From AC-32 sp038237925 (GTDB lineage: Bacteria > Actinomycetota > Thermoleophilia > Gaiellales > Gaiellaceae), in assembly GCA_038237925.1 (NCBI GenBank), contig JBBRYF010000007.1, positions 1 through 64,000 of the forward strand: DNA of 64,000 nt, in the 5' to 3' direction. The translations under genes and the position numbers were made by a program. Below are positions 59,230-64,000 of this stretch, in pieces. The notes below the pieces were generated by a model. It did not search any database. It saw only the letters and a program-made list of their open reading frames with translations, and was not told the DNA's origin. Within the stretch, counting starts at the first letter, position 1, and every line of letters begins with the position of its first letter.

Positions 59230-60701
59230 GCGACCTCGTACTCCAGAACGGTCTCGTCGACGTCGGCGCGGGTGAGTTCCACCGCGCCGACGTCGCCGTC
59301 TCCAACGGGCGCATCGTCTCGAAGGCGCCCGGCGACGCCGAGCGCGTCGACTGCTCGCGCTTCCTCGTCGTGCCGGGGATGGTCAACGCGCACAACCACT
59401 CGAACGAGAACTGGTTCCGCGGCATGTGGGACAACCTGCCGCTCGAGCCGTGGATGCTCTTCTCGTACCCGGCGCTCGCGGCGCCGGCGCAGTCGCCGGA
59501 CGAGATCTACCTGCGCACGCTCGTCGGGGCAATCGAGCAGCTGAAGTCGGGCGCGACCTGCGTCGTGGACTTCATCTACGAGCTCGACGGGTTCACGACC
59601 GAGTCGATCGACGCGGTGGCGCGCGGCTACCGCGACGCCGGCCTCCGGGCGCTGATCGCGCTCGGGATCGGCGACCGCGCCTACCACGAGACGGTCATGC
59701 TCGAAGAGGGGCTCGTGTCGCGTGAACTGATCGACCGGCTCGAGCAGGACAAGCCGCCGACGTGGCCCGAGTGGGAGCGATTCTGCCGCAACGCCGTCGA
59801 GCGCTTCCACCGGCCGGACGAGGGGATCTCGATCGCGCTCGGCCCTTCAGGCCCACAGCGCTGCACGGACGAGATGCTGGCCGGTTGCGCCGCGCTGGCG
59901 GATGAGCTCGATCTGGTCATTCACATCCACGTGCTCGAGACGCGGATGCAGGCGGTCTCGGGGCAGCAAATGTACGGCAAGACGCTCGTCGAGCACATGG
60001 ATGCGATCGGCTTTCTCTCGCCGCGCGTCTGCTTCGCGCATGGGATCTGGCTCACGTCGTTGGACACCAACCTGGTGCGCGACCACGGCGTGACGGTCAC
60101 CCACAACCCGGCCTCGAACCTGAAGCTCGGCAGCGGGCTCGCGGCGGTGCCGCGGCTGCTGGCGGAGGGCGTCAACGTCGCGCTCGGCACTGACGGCATG
60201 TCCTCGAACGACGGGCTCGACATGTTCGCGTCGCTGAAGCTCGCGTCGCTCGTCCACAAGCTCTGGGGGATCGACTACGAGCAGTGGCTCGGCGCGAAGG
60301 AGGCGTGGCAGCTCGCGACGATCGGCGGGGCGCCGGCCGCGGGGGACGCCGAGGGTCTGGGCCGGATCGAGCCCGGCCGGCGCGCGGACCTCGTGCTGCT
60401 CGATCTCGAGAGCCACGTCTTCACACCGCTCAACGACCCGCTGCGCCAGTTGGCGCTCGGCTCCTCGACGCTCGCGGTCGACTCGGTGCTCGTCGGCGGC
60501 GAGTGGTCGGTTCGCGGCGGCCGCGTCACGGGCGTGGACGAAACGGACGTCCTCGCGCGCGCACGTGAGACAGGAGCGGAGATCGTCGGCCGCTTCGACG
60601 AAGCGTTCGAGCTCGGGCAGCAGCTGCTCGCGTCACTCCGCGGCGGCTGGCTGGAGGCGCTGGCGACCGACGTGGGCGTCGAGCGCAAGCTCGAGCTCTA
60701 G
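59226..60701 (+). CDS. Amidohydrolase, TrzA/ATZ-type deaminase-like
   Basis: The 491-residue protein is a metal-dependent amidohydrolase: VNAHNHSNENW (HxH), HIHVLETRMQ, CFAHGIWL and the metal Asp in LGTDGMSSND, close to cytosine/8-oxoguanine deaminase and s-triazine hydrolases. A full N-terminal beta-sandwich is encoded only if translation starts at CTG 59226, which overlaps the transporter stop (CTGA). The first ATG at 59370 would remove it. A rare CTG start is therefore proposed. It probably removes an amino group from an imported base. Confidence 0.8.
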   Translation: MSDLVLQNGLVDVGAGEFHRADVAVSNGRIVSKAPGDAERVDCSRFLVVPGMVNAHNHSNENWFRGMWDNLPLEPWMLFSYPALAAPAQSPDEIYLRTLVGAIEQLKSGATCVVDFIYELDGFTTESIDAVARGYRDAGLRALIALGIGDRAYHETVMLEEGLVSRELIDRLEQDKPPTWPEWERFCRNAVERFHRPDEGISIALGPSGPQRCTDEMLAGCAALADELDLVIHIHVLETRMQAVSGQQMYGKTLVEHMDAIGFLSPRVCFAHGIWLTSLDTNLVRDHGVTVTHNPASNLKLGSGLAAVPRLLAEGVNVALGTDGMSSNDGLDMFASLKLASLVHKLWGIDYEQWLGAKEAWQLATIGGAPAAGDAEGLGRIEPGRRADLVLLDLESHVFTPLNDPLRQLALGSSTLAVDSVLVGGEWSVRGGRVTGVDETDVLARARETGAEIVGRFDEAFELGQQLLASLRGGWLEALATDVGVERKLEL

Positions 60702-61278
60702 ACCGGCGGCTCGGGGTCGTACTGGATGTAGCGGCGCACCTCGCGGGCGCGCTCGGGCGAGTGCAGACGAGCGACGAGGTGCAGCGCCATGTCGATTCCG
60801 GCCGAGACGCCCGCCGCCGTGATCACGTCGCCTGTGTCGACGAAGCGGTCGTCGGGCCGCACCTCGATGTCATTCCCTAGCGTCGGCAGCAGCTCGAGCG
60901 ACTGCCAGTGCGTCGTCGCGGGCCGGCCGTCGAGCAGCCCCGCTGCCGCGAGCACCAGCGAGCCCGTGCAGACGCTGCTCACGACGGCGCCGCTCCCGGC
61001 GATGCCGCGGATCCAGTCGAGCACCGCCTCATCGGCCAGCTCCGTGCGGGTGCCGCGACCGCCCGGGTAGACCAGGACGTCGAGCGGCGGCGCCGTCTCC
61101 CAGGTCTCGTCCGGAAGGACGCGCAGCCCCTTCGCGCAGGTGACCGTCCGGTCCTCGCGCGCGAGCGTGAACACACGCACCCCGTCGTCCGGCCACTGCA
61201 AGGCCCAGGCCGCGAGCACCTCCCACGGCCCCGCCCAGTCGAGCTCCTCGGCGCCGTCGAAGAGCGCGACGCCGATGT

Positions 61279-61282
<4 letters not shown>
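60698..61282 (-). CDS. DJ-1/PfpI family protein
   Basis: The 194-residue protein matches the amidotransferase-like DJ-1 group: GVALFDGAEELDWAGPWEV, VLVYPGGRGT and the nucleophile elbow VVSSVCTGSLVLAAAG (Cys). These act as isonitrile hydratases, glyoxalases or amidases. The GTG start overlaps the stop of the aldehyde-dehydrogenase gene (GTGA), so the two are co-translated. The last bases overlap the convergent amidohydrolase gene. Confidence 0.87.
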
Positions 61283-62811
<1,529 letters not shown>

Positions 62812-62857
62812 CTCCGCCTCCTTCGAGTCAGCGCCAGACTAGCGCTAGGATCGCGTT

Positions 62858-64000
62858 GTGGCAGTCGAAGCGGGCCTAGACGCCAAGCGGATCCAGGAGC
62901 TCGACAAGCAGTACGTCCTGCACTCCTGGTCAGTCCAGAACCAGATCTCACCGCCCGCGATCGCCGGCGGTGAGGGCCGCTACTTCTGGGACCACGACGG
63001 CAACCGCTACCTCGATTTCGCTTCGCAGCTCGTCAACGTCTCGCTCGGCTACCAGCATCCCAGGGTGGTCGCGGCGATCGTGGAGCAGGCACAGAAGCTG
63101 ACCACGATCGGGCCGCCGATGGCGCACGAGAACCGCTCCGAGCTCGCGCGCCTGCTCGCCGAGGTCACGCCCGGAGACCTGACGATGTCGTTCTTCACGA
63201 ACGGCGGCGCGGAGGCGAACGAGAACGCGATCAAGCTCGCGCGCTGGTACACGGGGCGGCAGAAGATCGTCGCGCGCTACCGCTCCTACCACGGCGCCAC
63301 CGCCGGCTCGATCTCGCTGACCGGCGACCCGCGCCGCTGGCCCGCCGAGCCGGGGATCCCGGGCGTCGTGCGAATGCTCGACCCCTACACGTACCGCTGC
63401 CCGGCCGGTCACCCCGACCCGTGCCCGGTCTGCTCCGGCGGGCCGCACCTCGAGGAGCTCCTCCAGTACGAGGGGCCGCAGAACGTCGCCGCCGTGATCC
63501 TCGAGACGATCGTCGGGACGAACGGGATCATCTTCCCGCCCGACGGCTACCTGCAGTCGATCCGCGAGGTCTGCGACCGGCACGGAATCCTGCTGATCTG
63601 CGACGAGGTGATGGCCGGCTTCGGCCGCACCGGCAAGTGGTTCGCCTGCGAGCACTGGGACGTCGTGCCCGACATCCTCACGGTCGCGAAGGGGATCAAC
63701 TCCGGCTACGTGCCGCTCGGCGCGATGGTGATCAACCGCAAGCTCGCCGACTGGGTGCAGGACAAGTATTTCGCCGGCGGCCTCACCTACTCGGGCCATC
63801 TGCTCGCGTGCGCGTCGGCGATCGCCTCGATCGAGGCCTTCCAGGAGGAGGGCATCGTCGAGAACTCGGCCACGCTGGGCGCCGTGCTCGGCGAGGAGCT
63901 CGGGAGGCTGATGGACAAGCACCCGTCGATCGGCGAGGTGCGCGGCAAGGGCCTCTTCTGGGGCATCGAGCTCGTCAAGGACCGCGAGACGCGCGAGCCG
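62858..64000 (+). CDS. Class III omega-aminotransferase, cut by the window end
   Basis: From the GTG at 62858 at least 381 residues are encoded and the gene runs off the end. The pattern is of omega-amino acid:pyruvate or beta-alanine transaminases: YFWDHDGNRYLDFASQL, FFTNGGAEANENAIKLAR, ICDEVMAGFGRTGKWF and the PLP lysine in LTVAKGINSGYVPLGA. It would convert beta-alanine or beta-aminoisobutyrate to the semialdehyde used by the divergent MmsA. An insertion with CPAGHPDPCPVC could be a metal or disulfide site. Confidence 0.9.
   Translation, partial: MAVEAGLDAKRIQELDKQYVLHSWSVQNQISPPAIAGGEGRYFWDHDGNRYLDFASQLVNVSLGYQHPRVVAAIVEQAQKLTTIGPPMAHENRSELARLLAEVTPGDLTMSFFTNGGAEANENAIKLARWYTGRQKIVARYRSYHGATAGSISLTGDPRRWPAEPGIPGVVRMLDPYTYRCPAGHPDPCPVCSGGPHLEELLQYEGPQNVAAVILETIVGTNGIIFPPDGYLQSIREVCDRHGILLICDEVMAGFGRTGKWFACEHWDVVPDILTVAKGINSGYVPLGAMVINRKLADWVQDKYFAGGLTYSGHLLACASAIASIEAFQEEGIVENSATLGAVLGEELGRLMDKHPSIGEVRGKGLFWGIELVKDRETREP

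Overview
The window is GC-rich chromosomal DNA with many GTG and TTG starts and tightly overlapping genes (ATGA or GTGA junctions). Together with a polyhydroxyalkanoate (PHA) cluster, an F420-type luciferase-like oxidoreductase, class III cyclases fused to TPR regions and a DUF6510 protein, this suggests a soil actinobacterium, possibly of the Thermoleophilia. That placement is inference from gene content; there is no rRNA gene in the window.

Region 1 (1-9.8 kb) is a mobile, defence-rich stretch, almost all on the minus strand. It holds a P4/D5-type phage primase-helicase, several very small phage-like zinc proteins, a DUF1508 protein, a 505-residue PD-(D/E)XK-like protein, and a complete type III restriction-modification pair (res and mod, overlapping by 14 bp). 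A HARE-HTH protein is divergent from mod. No integrase is visible.

Region 2 (9.9-27.0 kb) starts at an intact tRNA-Thr(GGT). It is scattered with tRNA 3' halves that begin at the anticodon loop: further copies from tRNA-Thr, two from tRNA-Arg(CCT) that bracket 16.8 kb, and a tRNA-Asp-like pseudo-tRNA. Between them lie broken defence genes (Vsr-like, GHKL-like and YgjP/DUF45-like fragments) and intact gene groups: two class III cyclase proteins, a split PEP-synthase/rifampin-phosphotransferase-like pair with a cyclic-nucleotide-binding protein, and a PHA cluster (reductase, hydratase, synthase, phasin, regulator). Glycosyltransferase-type genes follow.

Region 3 (27-52 kb) looks like ordinary chromosome. 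It contains DoxX, a PQQ-type sugar dehydrogenase, MOSC, a truncated methyltransferase, a class III aminotransferase, a CUT2-type sugar ABC transporter, an MFS transporter, a P1 peptidase, and a saccharopine-dehydrogenase-like protein. A redox cluster follows: MauE/thioredoxin fusion, MauA-like protein, CcdA-like membrane protein with an in-frame UGA at the SPC cysteine position, molybdenum oxidoreductase, flavin reductase and DUF6510. Then come AarF/UspA, a PqqC/TenA-like protein and a polar amino-acid ABC operon with an LLM oxidoreductase.

Region 4 (50.8-64.0 kb) reads as uptake and reductive breakdown of pyrimidines or related ureides: an M20 amidohydrolase, a four-gene THI5/NMT1-type ABC transporter, dihydropyrimidinase, an NCS1 nucleobase transporter, a second amidohydrolase, methylmalonate/malonate-semialdehyde dehydrogenase and an omega-aminotransferase cut by the window end. 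The first step, dihydropyrimidine dehydrogenase, is not in the window.
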